DNA of 64,000 nt from contig JANXYR010000036.1 in NCBI GenBank assembly GCA_025355965.1, positions 1 to 64,000 of the forward strand, given 5' to 3'. The position numbers and the translations under genes are program-made. Below, piece after piece: positions 33,713 through 42,648 of this stretch. The DNA comes from Geobacteraceae bacterium (GTDB lineage: Bacteria; Desulfobacterota; Desulfuromonadia; Geobacterales; Pseudopelobacteraceae). Within the stretch, counting starts at the first letter, position 1; each line of letters begins with the position of its first letter. The notes beneath the pieces were generated by a model. That model had not been told where the DNA came from and did not search any database. It saw nothing but the letters and a program-made list of their open reading frames with translations.

Positions 33713-33825
33713 AGGCCTAGAATATATTACTGCTTCCGATAAATCAAATTGATAATTCAAATAACTGTGCCATTCCTGATGGTTAAAAATCGATATTGTT
33801 TAGGCAGGTTCCTCATTATGGAATC

Positions 33826-33850
33826 CTGACGTCGACCATAATCGCGTGGC
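33826..33850 (-). pseudogene. remnant of a second moaC copy
   Basis: These 25 bases match moaC bases 28536-28560 at 24 positions, and weaker similarity continues for about 20 more bases. In the moaC frame it would read SHAIMVDV, the start of MoaC. No frame is maintained beyond it. It lies just after the outer-membrane protein gene and looks like a decayed partial copy. Confidence 0.65.
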
Positions 33851-33875
33851 TGCTTTCGTTTGAATAGCCTAAATA

Positions 33876-34817
33876 TCAGGGTTTTACCGTTTTTTTACTG
33901 CCGTCATAGGTGAAGCCAAGGCTCAGAATGATCTCATTCATCCAGAGGGATTGGTCAGCAGAACCCTTGTAAACTGGAATGTCAAAGAGCCTGGCGTAGG
34001 CCACTTTATCAGTCAACTCCATATAAACAGGTTTGGCGACAACAAAGCGTAATCCGGCTTCAATTCCGGCGGTCCAACCGTCAAGCTGCCACCAGCCGTG
34101 TTTTGTACCAAAAAAGTTGCTGATTTTTTTCGGGCCGACTTCTTCTTCATTAGTCTTCCCAAAAACGGTAATGTCAGAATGTGGCAGCATCACGCCCAGC
34201 CCCGCTTTGCCGAGGCCGGCAAGGCTGAAACTTTCATTGGTTTTGCCAATCAGCGGCACGCGTTTGACGACGTTAACCATCAAGTGGTTGGCGCCGTTAT
34301 GCAGGTAATAACGAAAATAATTGTCCGTTAGCACTTTGTCTTCGTTAACAGGAACTCCATTTATCGTCCCGGTGACACGTGCCGTCTGGTTGCTGGTAGA
34401 GGTAAACTTGGTGTGATCCAGGCTAAGCTCAAGCGCAACGGTGTGATCGTCATCGATGAAACGGCCGAGGCGAATATTGTTTTGCGGGGCAAAGAGACCT
34501 TTGTTAAAAAGACCGGTATCCCAGCCCGGCTCATCATGCCCTTTGACGTCATGAATAGTAAAGTCATTGCCTTCTGATGGCTGGGAGACATGAATGTCAG
34601 TCGGTGCCCATGTTTCGGTGCTGTACCCCCACGAGAAATACCATTCTCCTTCGGTGAAAAAACGCCTGAACGCTGAGCCGGTGGAAGGTGTGGTGGCTAC
34701 TTCGGGCTTGCTGGCAAAATCAGTCGGGGTGTTCGAAAGTTCCTCCGCTTGGGCTGTGACGCAGGTGGTGATGATAAACGTTGTTATCAGCAAAGCATTT
34801 TTAAATGACGTTTTCAA
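33876..34817 (-). CDS. outer-membrane beta-barrel protein
   Basis: The 313-residue protein has a signal peptide (to about residue 24, AQA-E), a polar segment, then alternating strands with many aromatic residues (GEWYFSWGYSTETW, AGIEAGLRFVVA) and a C-terminal stretch of barrel type (EIILSLGFTYDG). I do not recognise a family. It may be co-transcribed with nothing: pilT lies 24 bases away upstream but faces the same way, so it is likely downstream of pilT. Confidence 0.65.
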   Translation of the reverse strand: MKTSFKNALLITTFIITTCVTAQAEELSNTPTDFASKPEVATTPSTGSAFRRFFTEGEWYFSWGYSTETWAPTDIHVSQPSEGNDFTIHDVKGHDEPGWDTGLFNKGLFAPQNNIRLGRFIDDDHTVALELSLDHTKFTSTSNQTARVTGTINGVPVNEDKVLTDNYFRYYLHNGANHLMVNVVKRVPLIGKTNESFSLAGLGKAGLGVMLPHSDITVFGKTNEEEVGPKKISNFFGTKHGWWQLDGWTAGIEAGLRFVVAKPVYMELTDKVAYARLFDIPVYKGSADQSLWMNEIILSLGFTYDGSKKTVKP

Positions 34818-34841
34818 GGCAGTTTCCTTTGCTCAATACAA

Positions 34842-35903
34842 TTACGCGGGTGTCAAATATTGTTCGAATTGTTTTTTGTCAACGGCACAGCGATAGGCTT
34901 CTTCGGGATTTACCATTTTAGTTTTCAGCAGATCGAGCAGGTGTTGATCCATCAGCTGCATGCCATCTTTCTTGGCGGTCTGCATGATGGAGGGGATCTG
35001 GAATGTCTTTCCTTCGCGGATCAGGTTGGCGATTGCCGGTGTGCCGAGCATGATTTCCAGAGCTGCAACGCGTCCATTGCCGTCGGCTGTTTTCAAAAGC
35101 TGCTGGCAGATAACCCCCTTTAATGATTCTGACAACATGGCGCGGACCTGCTCCTGCTGGTCGGTTGGGAAAACGTCAATAATACGGTCAACCGTCTTGG
35201 CTGCTGTGCTGGTGTGCAGGGTGCCAAAGACCAGGTGGCCTGTTTCGGCAGCACTCATGGCGAGCTGGATTGTCGTCAGATCACGCATTTCGCCAACAAG
35301 TATGACATCAGGATCTTCTCGTAGAGCCGCACGCAGGGCCGAGGTGAAGCTTTCGGTATGCTCGCCTATCTGGCGCTGGTTCATGAGAGACATTTTATTC
35401 TCATGGATGAACTCCAACGGATCCTCAAAAGTCAGAATATGTTCTTTACGAGTGGAATTGATCAGGTCGATCATGCCGGCGAGAGTCGTAGATTTGCCGG
35501 ACCCGGTTGGCCCGGTCACCAGTACCATACCCTTCTTGAAATTGGTCATGCGCCGCACCCCTTCCGGCAGTCCCAGTTCGTCAGCCGAAAGTATTTTTGT
35601 GGGTATGATACGGAATACGGCGGCAATTCCGCGATACTGCATCATGATGTTGCCGCGGAAACGAGCCAACCCCGGCACTTCATAGGCAAAATCAAGATCC
35701 TTGGTTTCGTTGAAGTATGCCTGCTGTTTTTCACTCAAAATCTCGAACAGGATATCTTTCAGTTCGTCATGCCCCAGCATTTTGAAGTTGAGCCGTACCA
35801 TATCCCCCCGCTGACGAAAAATGGGTGGATTCCCGGTGGATAGGTGCAGGTCGGATGCTCCCTGTTCCTTCATCATGTTAAAGAGTGCATCTATACGTGC
35901 CAT
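34842..35903 (-). CDS. pilT: type IV pilus retraction ATPase PilT
   Basis: The 353-residue protein starts at ATG 35903 after GAGGGG. It has the PilT N-terminal domain (ASDLHLSTGNPP), Walker A GPTGSGKST, the Asp box, Walker B LVGEMRDL and the His box GTLHTSTAAKT, so all ATPase elements are intact. PilT drives pilus depolymerisation for twitching, DNA uptake or adhesion. The next gene upstream is a PilB-like protein with no such motifs. Confidence 0.93.
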   Translation of the reverse strand: MARIDALFNMMKEQGASDLHLSTGNPPIFRQRGDMVRLNFKMLGHDELKDILFEILSEKQQAYFNETKDLDFAYEVPGLARFRGNIMMQYRGIAAVFRIIPTKILSADELGLPEGVRRMTNFKKGMVLVTGPTGSGKSTTLAGMIDLINSTRKEHILTFEDPLEFIHENKMSLMNQRQIGEHTESFTSALRAALREDPDVILVGEMRDLTTIQLAMSAAETGHLVFGTLHTSTAAKTVDRIIDVFPTDQQEQVRAMLSESLKGVICQQLLKTADGNGRVAALEIMLGTPAIANLIREGKTFQIPSIMQTAKKDGMQLMDQHLLDLLKTKMVNPEEAYRCAVDKKQFEQYLTPA

Positions 35904-35943
35904 GAGATTCCCCTCTTTTATTAATGCGGTAACGAAATAGATT

Positions 35944-35985
35944 CTTTGCAAAAAATCCGCAGATAATTATTTCTATCTTACTAAA
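35944..35985. repeat. interspersed 40-bp repeat, copy 3
   Basis: Most complete copy: ttgcaaaaaa, a short gap, then gcagataattatttctatc and ttactaa. Copies 1 and 2 lie at 5781-5850. It overlaps the stop codon of the PilB-like gene. Confidence 0.7.
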
Positions 35986-37633
35986 GTACAACCGATGCGA
36001 TGTATTCCTCAGGCGAAACGTCTCCAGCCATCAGGAGTCGCATACCCTCTTCTTCCAAACCATGATAACCGGTCATTTTAAGGTAATTTTCCACAGCAGC
36101 TACATCGCTGGACTGCTCAAAAATCCTCAAAAATTCGTCATTGAAGGTCAGTACGTCCACCAGAAATTTTCTGGCACTAAAACCACTATGCCCGCAGGCA
36201 TTACATCCGCTAGTGCGGAAAAAGTCATTCGGAGGCGCAGCCAGATTCATGGCGGCAAGTTCTTCAGGTGGAGGGCTATAGGTAGTGCGACATTCAGGGC
36301 ATAGCAGCTGAATACCTTTGAAAGAAACCAATCCATTGACAAAAAAAGGCAGGAAGTAGTTTTGCTGTTGATATAGCAACATCTGGCGCAGAACATTGCG
36401 GGTCCCACGAATCTCCAGACCTGCAAGAACAAGTTTCCCTCGCATGGCGGCCCGACAGGCGGCTGTAAAAGGCATCCCCTCGGTAACATCCTCAATTACC
36501 AGGATGTCTGGCGCATGGTCCAGAGCATTCATGATCGTTGCAGCCCGTTCAGATTCGTCACGCGGAAGAATGACTCGCGGGAATTGTTTATTCATCCGAC
36601 CTGGGCCTTCACCCAGGATAATGATATTTTTGCCGGCTGTATCCATCTCTTCAAGCATCAGATCGATAAAACGATCCCGTTCCTGAGTGTTTCTCGAAGC
36701 AAAAAAAGTGATGCCGTGTGGTGCGTCGGCAAGAAGCAAAAAATTATTCTCCTGCTGGGGGGGGAGATGCAAATCGGAGAGTCTAACCGGAACAGTCGAG
36801 GATACGTGCGGACGGATGGTTATGTACTCGCCACCATAGCCAGGCAAGGAGGAAATTTGGAAGGTGATCAAATGCGATTGGTAGCTGAATTTCAGCAGCC
36901 CGTTGGATGAGGGTTCACTATTGGTGCTGTTACCGATGTTTTTACGGATACTGAGGGTAACATCAGGGTAATAGGTACCGACTAAAAAACCAACCGGGCG
37001 TGAAACGCCACTTCGTCTGCCGCTGATGGCAACAGCCTCTCCCATCGGTTTCAGGGAAAGCGATGAAAGTCGGTTTTGCAGGATATAGACCAGCAGGTAG
37101 TCTAGCAGCTTGCTACCGCTCAAATCGCTGTTAATGGCCTCCAGAACATTTTCGGAAAAGGCATCCGAAGTAAATCCAAGCTGTTCCTGCCCGCTGCTGC
37201 CGTAACAGGCCTCGATCATTTCACGGATTTCACGAATCAAAGCCACGGAAATATTGACCTGACAACCGGTCAGTTGCTCTACTTCAGCTATTGCAACGCT
37301 GTTAAGCGGGTCGGAAAGGGCGATGCTCAACTCATTTCCGGCTTTGATGAGGGGGATCAGATTGAACTTTCGTGCCGTTGCCGCCGGGACGAGCCGTACG
37401 GCATCCGGGTCAATCATATCGACCTTGAGCCGGATGTAGGGGATGTCAAGCTGACTGGAAAGTGCCCAGTCAATATCCTCCTGTGTGACTATCCCCAGGC
37501 TGATTAACGCTTCACCGAAGCGGGTTCCGCTGCGTACCTGTTCTTCCAGAGCTGCAGTGATATCAACCTCGGTGATGATTTTGCAGGCAGAGAGAATAGC
37601 GCCCATGGACCCTTTTTTTATCTGTTCTGGCAT
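35981..37633 (-). CDS. PilB/GspE-family protein with degenerate ATPase domain
   Basis: The 550-residue protein has a MshEN-type N-terminal domain (LISLGIVTQEDIDWALS and related, about 20-150), a PilB-like middle domain, and a C-terminal domain in the place of the ATPase. The Walker A is missing (HGITFFASRNTQ in its place), Walker B reads ILVIEDVTEG, and the His box reads LAGLEIRG, so it should not hydrolyse ATP. The zinc-type cysteines CPEC and CNAC near the end are kept. Next to pilT it may act as a regulatory partner of pilus motors; the role is inferred. Confidence 0.85.
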   Translation of the reverse strand: MPEQIKKGSMGAILSACKIITEVDITAALEEQVRSGTRFGEALISLGIVTQEDIDWALSSQLDIPYIRLKVDMIDPDAVRLVPAATARKFNLIPLIKAGNELSIALSDPLNSVAIAEVEQLTGCQVNISVALIREIREMIEACYGSSGQEQLGFTSDAFSENVLEAINSDLSGSKLLDYLLVYILQNRLSSLSLKPMGEAVAISGRRSGVSRPVGFLVGTYYPDVTLSIRKNIGNSTNSEPSSNGLLKFSYQSHLITFQISSLPGYGGEYITIRPHVSSTVPVRLSDLHLPPQQENNFLLLADAPHGITFFASRNTQERDRFIDLMLEEMDTAGKNIIILGEGPGRMNKQFPRVILPRDESERAATIMNALDHAPDILVIEDVTEGMPFTAACRAAMRGKLVLAGLEIRGTRNVLRQMLLYQQQNYFLPFFVNGLVSFKGIQLLCPECRTTYSPPPEELAAMNLAAPPNDFFRTSGCNACGHSGFSARKFLVDVLTFNDEFLRIFEQSSDVAAVENYLKMTGYHGLEEEGMRLLMAGDVSPEEYIASVVL

Positions 37634-37669
37634 AGTTGTCCCCCATACTTAACGGCTATTGGTAAAAAA

Positions 37670-39031
37670 CTATTCACTCCGGTCACTCAGATTTTCAAAA
37701 CGGGTATGCTCGCCGAAAAAGGCCAGACTGACCGTGCCTATCGCGCCGTTTCGCTGCTTGCCGATGATTAGTTCAGCGGTTCGATCGTGTCCCTGGGTAC
37801 AGGAACCATCACGCTTGCGGCACTGCTCGCAGTAGACCGCTTCACGGTAGACGAACATGATCACGTCGGCATCTTGCTCGATGGCCCCGGATTCACGCAA
37901 GTCACTCATCATCGGGCGCTTGTCGGCGCGTTTTTCCAACTCTCGATTAAGCTGGGACAGAGCCACTACCGGAACACCCAGTTCCTTGGCCAGTGCCTTC
38001 AGGGACTGGGATATCTCGGAAATTTCCTGTTGACGTGATTCGATGCGGGTACCGGCTTTCATCAACTGCAGATAGTCGACAATGATCAGCCCGATATCAT
38101 GTTCGCTCTTCAAACGGCGTGCCTTGGAACGCAACTCCAGAACGCTGATGGCCGGGGTGTCATCGATAAAAATCTTGGCATCATGGAGAATCCCGGCAGC
38201 TCTGGTCAGGCGCGGCCAGTCACTGTCCTGAAAATGACCGGTGCGCATCCGGCCAAAGTCAACCCTGGCGATAGAGGCCAGAAAACGCATAACAAGGTCT
38301 TCCTTACCCATCTCCAACGAGAATATGACTGACGAGATTTTCTTTTTACTCTCGGCGCTGGCATGCTGGGCGATGTTGAGCGCCAGGGTTGTTTTGCCCA
38401 TCGATGGTCTGGCGGCAATGATGACCAGGTTGCCAGGCTGGAAGCCTGCGGTCATCTGGTCGAGATCAGTATAGCCGGTCGGCACACCGGTGATATGCTC
38501 TTTGCGATCGTTAAGCGACTTGAGGATTTTGAAAGCTTCTTTGATGAGAGGCTGGATCGGTACATATTGGGGCCGCAGCTTGTTTTCACCGATTTCGTAC
38601 AGATCCTTCTGGGCTTTGTCTAGTAGCTCATTGACGTCTGTCTGGTCCTCATAGCTGCGGGTAACAATTCCGGTGGCGATGGAGATCAGCTTGCGGTTGA
38701 CCGATTTTTCTTTAACAATCTTGCAGTAATAGGAGATGTTAGCTGCAGTCGGTACATAGTCAACAAGCATGAGCAGATAGGCGGCGCCGCCTATCTCATC
38801 CAGCTCCCCTTTTTTTTTCAGGGTTTCGGTCAATGTTACCAGATCGCACGGTTCACGTTTGTCGGACAGCAGCATCATCGCCAGAAAAATCTTACGATGT
38901 ACCTCACGGTAGAAATCTTCCGGAACTATGCTTTCCAGCACCCGGTTAATGGCGTCGTTATCGATGAGAATGCCGCCGAGAATGGACATCTCTGCGTCCA
39001 GATTCTGGGGGGGGAGCTTTGGATCAATCAT
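37670..39031 (-). CDS. dnaB: replicative DNA helicase DnaB
   Basis: The 453-residue helicase has the DnaB N-terminal domain (PPQNLDAEMSILGGIL) and a RecA-like ATPase domain with GARPSMGKTTLALN-type Walker A (here AARPSMGKTT), the Walker B region IIVDYLQLM, and GKQRNG near the C terminus. It opens the fork during chromosome replication. Between RESGAIEQDADVIMF and GKQRNG sits CEQCRKRDGSCTQGH, a CX2CX6CX3H cluster that the E. coli enzyme lacks, which might bind metal. Confidence 0.96.
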   Translation of the reverse strand: MIDPKLPPQNLDAEMSILGGILIDNDAINRVLESIVPEDFYREVHRKIFLAMMLLSDKREPCDLVTLTETLKKKGELDEIGGAAYLLMLVDYVPTAANISYYCKIVKEKSVNRKLISIATGIVTRSYEDQTDVNELLDKAQKDLYEIGENKLRPQYVPIQPLIKEAFKILKSLNDRKEHITGVPTGYTDLDQMTAGFQPGNLVIIAARPSMGKTTLALNIAQHASAESKKKISSVIFSLEMGKEDLVMRFLASIARVDFGRMRTGHFQDSDWPRLTRAAGILHDAKIFIDDTPAISVLELRSKARRLKSEHDIGLIIVDYLQLMKAGTRIESRQQEISEISQSLKALAKELGVPVVALSQLNRELEKRADKRPMMSDLRESGAIEQDADVIMFVYREAVYCEQCRKRDGSCTQGHDRTAELIIGKQRNGAIGTVSLAFFGEHTRFENLSDRSE

Positions 39032-39077
39032 ACTAATTTATTCCTTGACCTTCTGTTTTGTTCGAATGAGGGTTGAA

Positions 39078-41240
39078 TTACTGCCTGTCTCTGCTTAATG
39101 CCTCGGAAACGGCTTTGCATAGTTCCATGCAGAGATATGGCTTCTGGAGGAATCCCACTGCACCAATTTTTTTAAGATCATCAATCGTTCCCTCCTGATT
39201 GAATCCTGACAAAATAAGGACACGGATATCGGGATAGCTTTCTATCAATCGCAGCAGTGTTTCTTTGCCACCCATTTTGGGCATAAGCATATCCAGAATC
39301 ACCAGCGAAATATTTTCCTTCTCTCGTGCGTAAGTTTCCAGTGCATGTTCTCCATCTTCCGCAAGATATACCCGGTATCCCAAACCCTCCAAAAGAGCTT
39401 TCCCTACATCGCGGAGTATCTCCTCGTCATCCACCAGCAGGATGCCGCCTGAACCGGGAATCAGCTCCTCAACACAGGCTTCCGCCGCTTTTTTATCGTT
39501 TGACAAAGGAAGGTATAATTTGAAGATTGTTCCACTGCCAGGCTCACTAAAAACGCTGATACTGCCATGGTGATCTGTCACAGTGCCATAGACGGCAGCC
39601 AATCCCAGTCCGGTCCCCTTGCCAACGCCCTTTGTCGTAAAGAACGGTTCAAAAACATGCTGGATGATTTCTTTTGTCATCCCGGTGCCGGTATCAGACA
39701 CCGATATTTCAATATATGGGCCGGGAATTATGGTAAATGTGCTGGATCGGCAGTACCCGGAATCCAGTTCAACGTTTGCTGTGGCGAACGTGATCACTCC
39801 ACCTTCCGGCATTGCGTCGCGGGCGTTGACACCAAGGTTGAGGAGGGCATTCTGCAGCAGCGCATGATCACCTACTACACACGAGTTGTTAGCGACCAGC
39901 TTTGTCTTCAGGGTGATATTCTTGCCAATGGTTCGCTCCAAAAGAGAAATAACCTCATGGATCGTCGTATTAATACAAATTTGTACACTGTTTTTTTGCC
40001 CTTTTCTGGAAAAAGCCAGCAGCTGACTGGTCAGTTCGGCCGAACGGCTTGCTGCCTTTTGAATGTTGCCGAGTAGTTTTGTCGCCGCAGAATTATCCTT
40101 TACATAACGCTCCATAAGTTCGGCGGAGCCTAAAATAGCGGTCAGCATATTGTTAAAGTCGTGGGCTACACCACCGGCCAACTGCCCGATTACATCCATT
40201 TTCTGAGTATGCCTGATCTGATCCTCCATCAGCTTCTGCTCGGTGATATCCAGGAACACGATTAACACACAATTTTCATCCTTAAAATGTATGTGGGTGC
40301 AGTACAAAAGCACTGAGCGGGACTCCCCCGTAAAGGTCTTGAGCTCAGCCGCAAAACCGGAGACTTCCTGTTGTTCGCCAAGCAATTTTAACAATCGATC
40401 CCTTTCGTAAGGATCGCACCATAAATCAAGTTCAACTCCGCTCTTGCCGATGGACAGATCATCCTTATAGCCAAACTCATCGCTGAAGGTATGGTTGATC
40501 TTGCGAAGTATTCCTTCGGGAAAAGAAGTAACAACTATGGACAGGGGCGATACATCGAAAAGAGTTTGAAGGTTGATATTCGATGCGTTCAGCAGTTTTT
40601 GGGTGACTTCGTATTCTTCAATCTGTACCCGCAACATCTCTTCGGTTGCCAATAGCTGGTCGTGTGTCTCGATAAACTCAGCTACCTGCTTGCGCAGTAT
40701 TTCCTCAGTCGATTTCATTGCACGGTTCCAGTGCTGAAGCTGCTCGTTGCTTTTTGCCAGTTCATCGGCCGACAGGCTTAACTCAGCGGTTCTCTGTCCC
40801 ACCAGCTCTTCAAAATGGTCTTTATTCTGCTCAATCTCACGGCGTTGACGGTACAGTTCGGCAAATATTCTGACCTTGCTCTGCAAAAAAACTGGTTCTA
40901 TCGGTTTTGCAAGGTAATCTACCGCTCCGGCATCATACCCTCTGAACTGAAATTGGGCATCTCTCATGCCGGCGGTGACAAAAATGATCGGGATGTGTTT
41001 GGTCTTCGGATTTGCACGCATCAGTTCGGCCGTCTCGAAACCATCCATTTGCGGCATCTGTACATCTAGCAGCACCAGGGCAAAATCCTGCTTGAGCGTC
41101 AGGCGCAGGGCTTCATTGCCGGACAATGCCCTGACAAGCTCATACCCCTGGTCACGAAGAAGTTCTTCCAGCGACAACAGGTTTTCCGGTCGGTCATCGA
41201 CCATTAGAATAGGAATGGTATTGGGTTGTGACTGGTTCAT
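39078..41240 (-). CDS. hybrid sensor kinase with two receiver domains
   Basis: The 720-residue cytoplasmic protein has a receiver domain (about 10-125; DVQMPQMDGFETAEL), coiled coil and PAS domain, HisKA with HDFNNMLTAI and phospho-histidine near 357, HATPase_c (DTGTGMTKEI, GTGLGLAAVYG) and a final receiver (about 600-715; LDMLMPKMGG). It is the last gene of the signalling operon; its ATG overlaps the CheB stop by 4 bp. The leading receiver suggests that it takes input from another kinase. Confidence 0.92.
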   Translation of the reverse strand: MNQSQPNTIPILMVDDRPENLLSLEELLRDQGYELVRALSGNEALRLTLKQDFALVLLDVQMPQMDGFETAELMRANPKTKHIPIIFVTAGMRDAQFQFRGYDAGAVDYLAKPIEPVFLQSKVRIFAELYRQRREIEQNKDHFEELVGQRTAELSLSADELAKSNEQLQHWNRAMKSTEEILRKQVAEFIETHDQLLATEEMLRVQIEEYEVTQKLLNASNINLQTLFDVSPLSIVVTSFPEGILRKINHTFSDEFGYKDDLSIGKSGVELDLWCDPYERDRLLKLLGEQQEVSGFAAELKTFTGESRSVLLYCTHIHFKDENCVLIVFLDITEQKLMEDQIRHTQKMDVIGQLAGGVAHDFNNMLTAILGSAELMERYVKDNSAATKLLGNIQKAASRSAELTSQLLAFSRKGQKNSVQICINTTIHEVISLLERTIGKNITLKTKLVANNSCVVGDHALLQNALLNLGVNARDAMPEGGVITFATANVELDSGYCRSSTFTIIPGPYIEISVSDTGTGMTKEIIQHVFEPFFTTKGVGKGTGLGLAAVYGTVTDHHGSISVFSEPGSGTIFKLYLPLSNDKKAAEACVEELIPGSGGILLVDDEEILRDVGKALLEGLGYRVYLAEDGEHALETYAREKENISLVILDMLMPKMGGKETLLRLIESYPDIRVLILSGFNQEGTIDDLKKIGAVGFLQKPYLCMELCKAVSEALSRDRQ

Positions 41241-41827
41241 GGTTTATCCCCTGCAAGCCTCACCAAAAGGCCAGAAATTTCCTTCAATCGTACAACATGA
41301 TCAGCATTCAGCAATCGTAGCGCACTTCCGGGCATAGAGTTCATTTCGGCATCGGTGGGGTCCTGGACAACAGCCACACCGCCGTTATTTTTTATTTTTA
41401 ACAGACCCTTGCTGCCGTCACTACCCGCACCGGTAAGTATGACGCCGATTAGCTCCGTTCCGTAGACCTCTGCCGCCGACTCAAAAAGTACGTCCACCGA
41501 AGGGCGGGCAAAGTTGACCGGTGGATCAATGGAAAGGGCCAGAATGCCTCCCCGCTCAACCAAAAGATGGTAATTGGCTGGAGCCAGGTAGACTGTGTCG
41601 GAGGTTATTGTTTCTTGCTCGTCGGCTTCCCTTACCCGGATGGTGCAGAGTGTGTTCAGCAACTTGGCCAAGCCGTCATCGGAGTCAGGTGTTATGTGGC
41701 AAACAATCAGAATAGGTATCGGAAAGTCGGCTGGCAGCGCCCCCAGTAGTTGCGTGAGCGCCGAAACACCACCGGTAGAGACTCCAATTACAATCGCCTT
41801 GAACTGCCTGCAATTATTTCTTTGCAT
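41237..41827 (-). CDS. cheB: CheB-type protein-glutamate methylesterase (no receiver domain)
   Basis: The 196-residue protein is the catalytic half of CheB. The triad is visible: Ser17 (GVSTGG), His44 (VCHITP) and Asp137 (GAGSDG). There is no receiver domain, as in stand-alone CheB copies that work with CheR in non-chemotaxis signalling. It overlaps cheR by 14 bp and the hybrid kinase gene by 4 bp. Confidence 0.93.
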   Translation of the reverse strand: MQRNNCRQFKAIVIGVSTGGVSALTQLLGALPADFPIPILIVCHITPDSDDGLAKLLNTLCTIRVREADEQETITSDTVYLAPANYHLLVERGGILALSIDPPVNFARPSVDVLFESAAEVYGTELIGVILTGAGSDGSKGLLKIKNNGGVAVVQDPTDAEMNSMPGSALRLLNADHVVRLKEISGLLVRLAGDKP

Positions 41828-42647
41828 ACTGTTTCCGATAGATCTGCATTCGTGGTGCTATTGCCTCATAGTGTCCCGCAATCTGACGTTGATTCAAGCT
41901 CTCCTTCGTTCCAAGACAAAGATAGCCACCATGTGTCAAACTTCTGTCTAAGAGGCCAAGAACCTTTTCTTTGAGTGGTTGTTTAAAATAAATCATGACA
42001 TTGCGGCATAGAATCAGGTTCATTTCGCCAAAGTCGCTATCAACGGCCAGGTTGTGTGCCGCAAAAACGATATTTTCTCGCAGTTTGGGGGAGATAATGG
42101 CATGTTCGTAGCGGGCCGTGTAATAGTCTGAAAATGAACCGGTTCCCCCCGCCTGCTGATAGTTTCTGGTAAAATGCTGCATCTCCTTCAGAGGATAAAT
42201 CCCCTCCTGTGCCTTGCGGATCACCTCTTCATTTATGTCAGTAGCGTAAATTCTGAAGCGCCCTTTAAACCCCTCTTCCAACAGGAGTATTGCCATTGAA
42301 TATGCCTCTTCACCACTTGCACAACCGGCGTGCCAGATCTTCACAAAGGGGTAGGTTTTCAGATGCGGCACTACATGTTCCCTCACCGCCTTGAAAAAAG
42401 CAGGATCGCGAAACATTTCCGAGACATTAACCGTAATCCCTCGCAGCAGTGTGTCGAACAAGGCGCGATCCCGCAGCAGCTGGGACTGGGCCAGAGAGAA
42501 AGTGGCAAAGCCGGAATTGGAAAGCCATTGGGTCAGCCGCCGCCGTAGTGATGCTTCGGAATACTCCCTGAAGTCATAACCGTACACCTGGTAGACTCCA
42601 TCCATGAGGAGCTTTATTTCTATGTCTACCAGTTCGTCTGTGATCAT
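41814..42647 (-). CDS. cheR: CheR-type protein-glutamate methyltransferase
   Basis: The 277-residue enzyme has the CheR N-terminal helix domain (VYGYDFREYSEASLRRRL) and the SAM-binding domain (IWHAGCASGEEAYSMAI, YATDINEEVI, LILCRNVMIYF). It methylates glutamates of chemoreceptors. In this operon the only candidate substrates are the two HAMP-GAF membrane proteins, whose signalling parts are coiled-coil. The gene starts one base after the truncated HAMP-GAF gene stops. Confidence 0.93.
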   Translation of the reverse strand: MITDELVDIEIKLLMDGVYQVYGYDFREYSEASLRRRLTQWLSNSGFATFSLAQSQLLRDRALFDTLLRGITVNVSEMFRDPAFFKAVREHVVPHLKTYPFVKIWHAGCASGEEAYSMAILLLEEGFKGRFRIYATDINEEVIRKAQEGIYPLKEMQHFTRNYQQAGGTGSFSDYYTARYEHAIISPKLRENIVFAAHNLAVDSDFGEMNLILCRNVMIYFKQPLKEKVLGLLDRSLTHGGYLCLGTKESLNQRQIAGHYEAIAPRMQIYRKQYAKK

Positions 42648-42648
42648 G

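Noticed and set aside
34960-35685. 241-codon plus-strand open frame
   Set aside because: It is antisense to pilT and has low-complexity composition.
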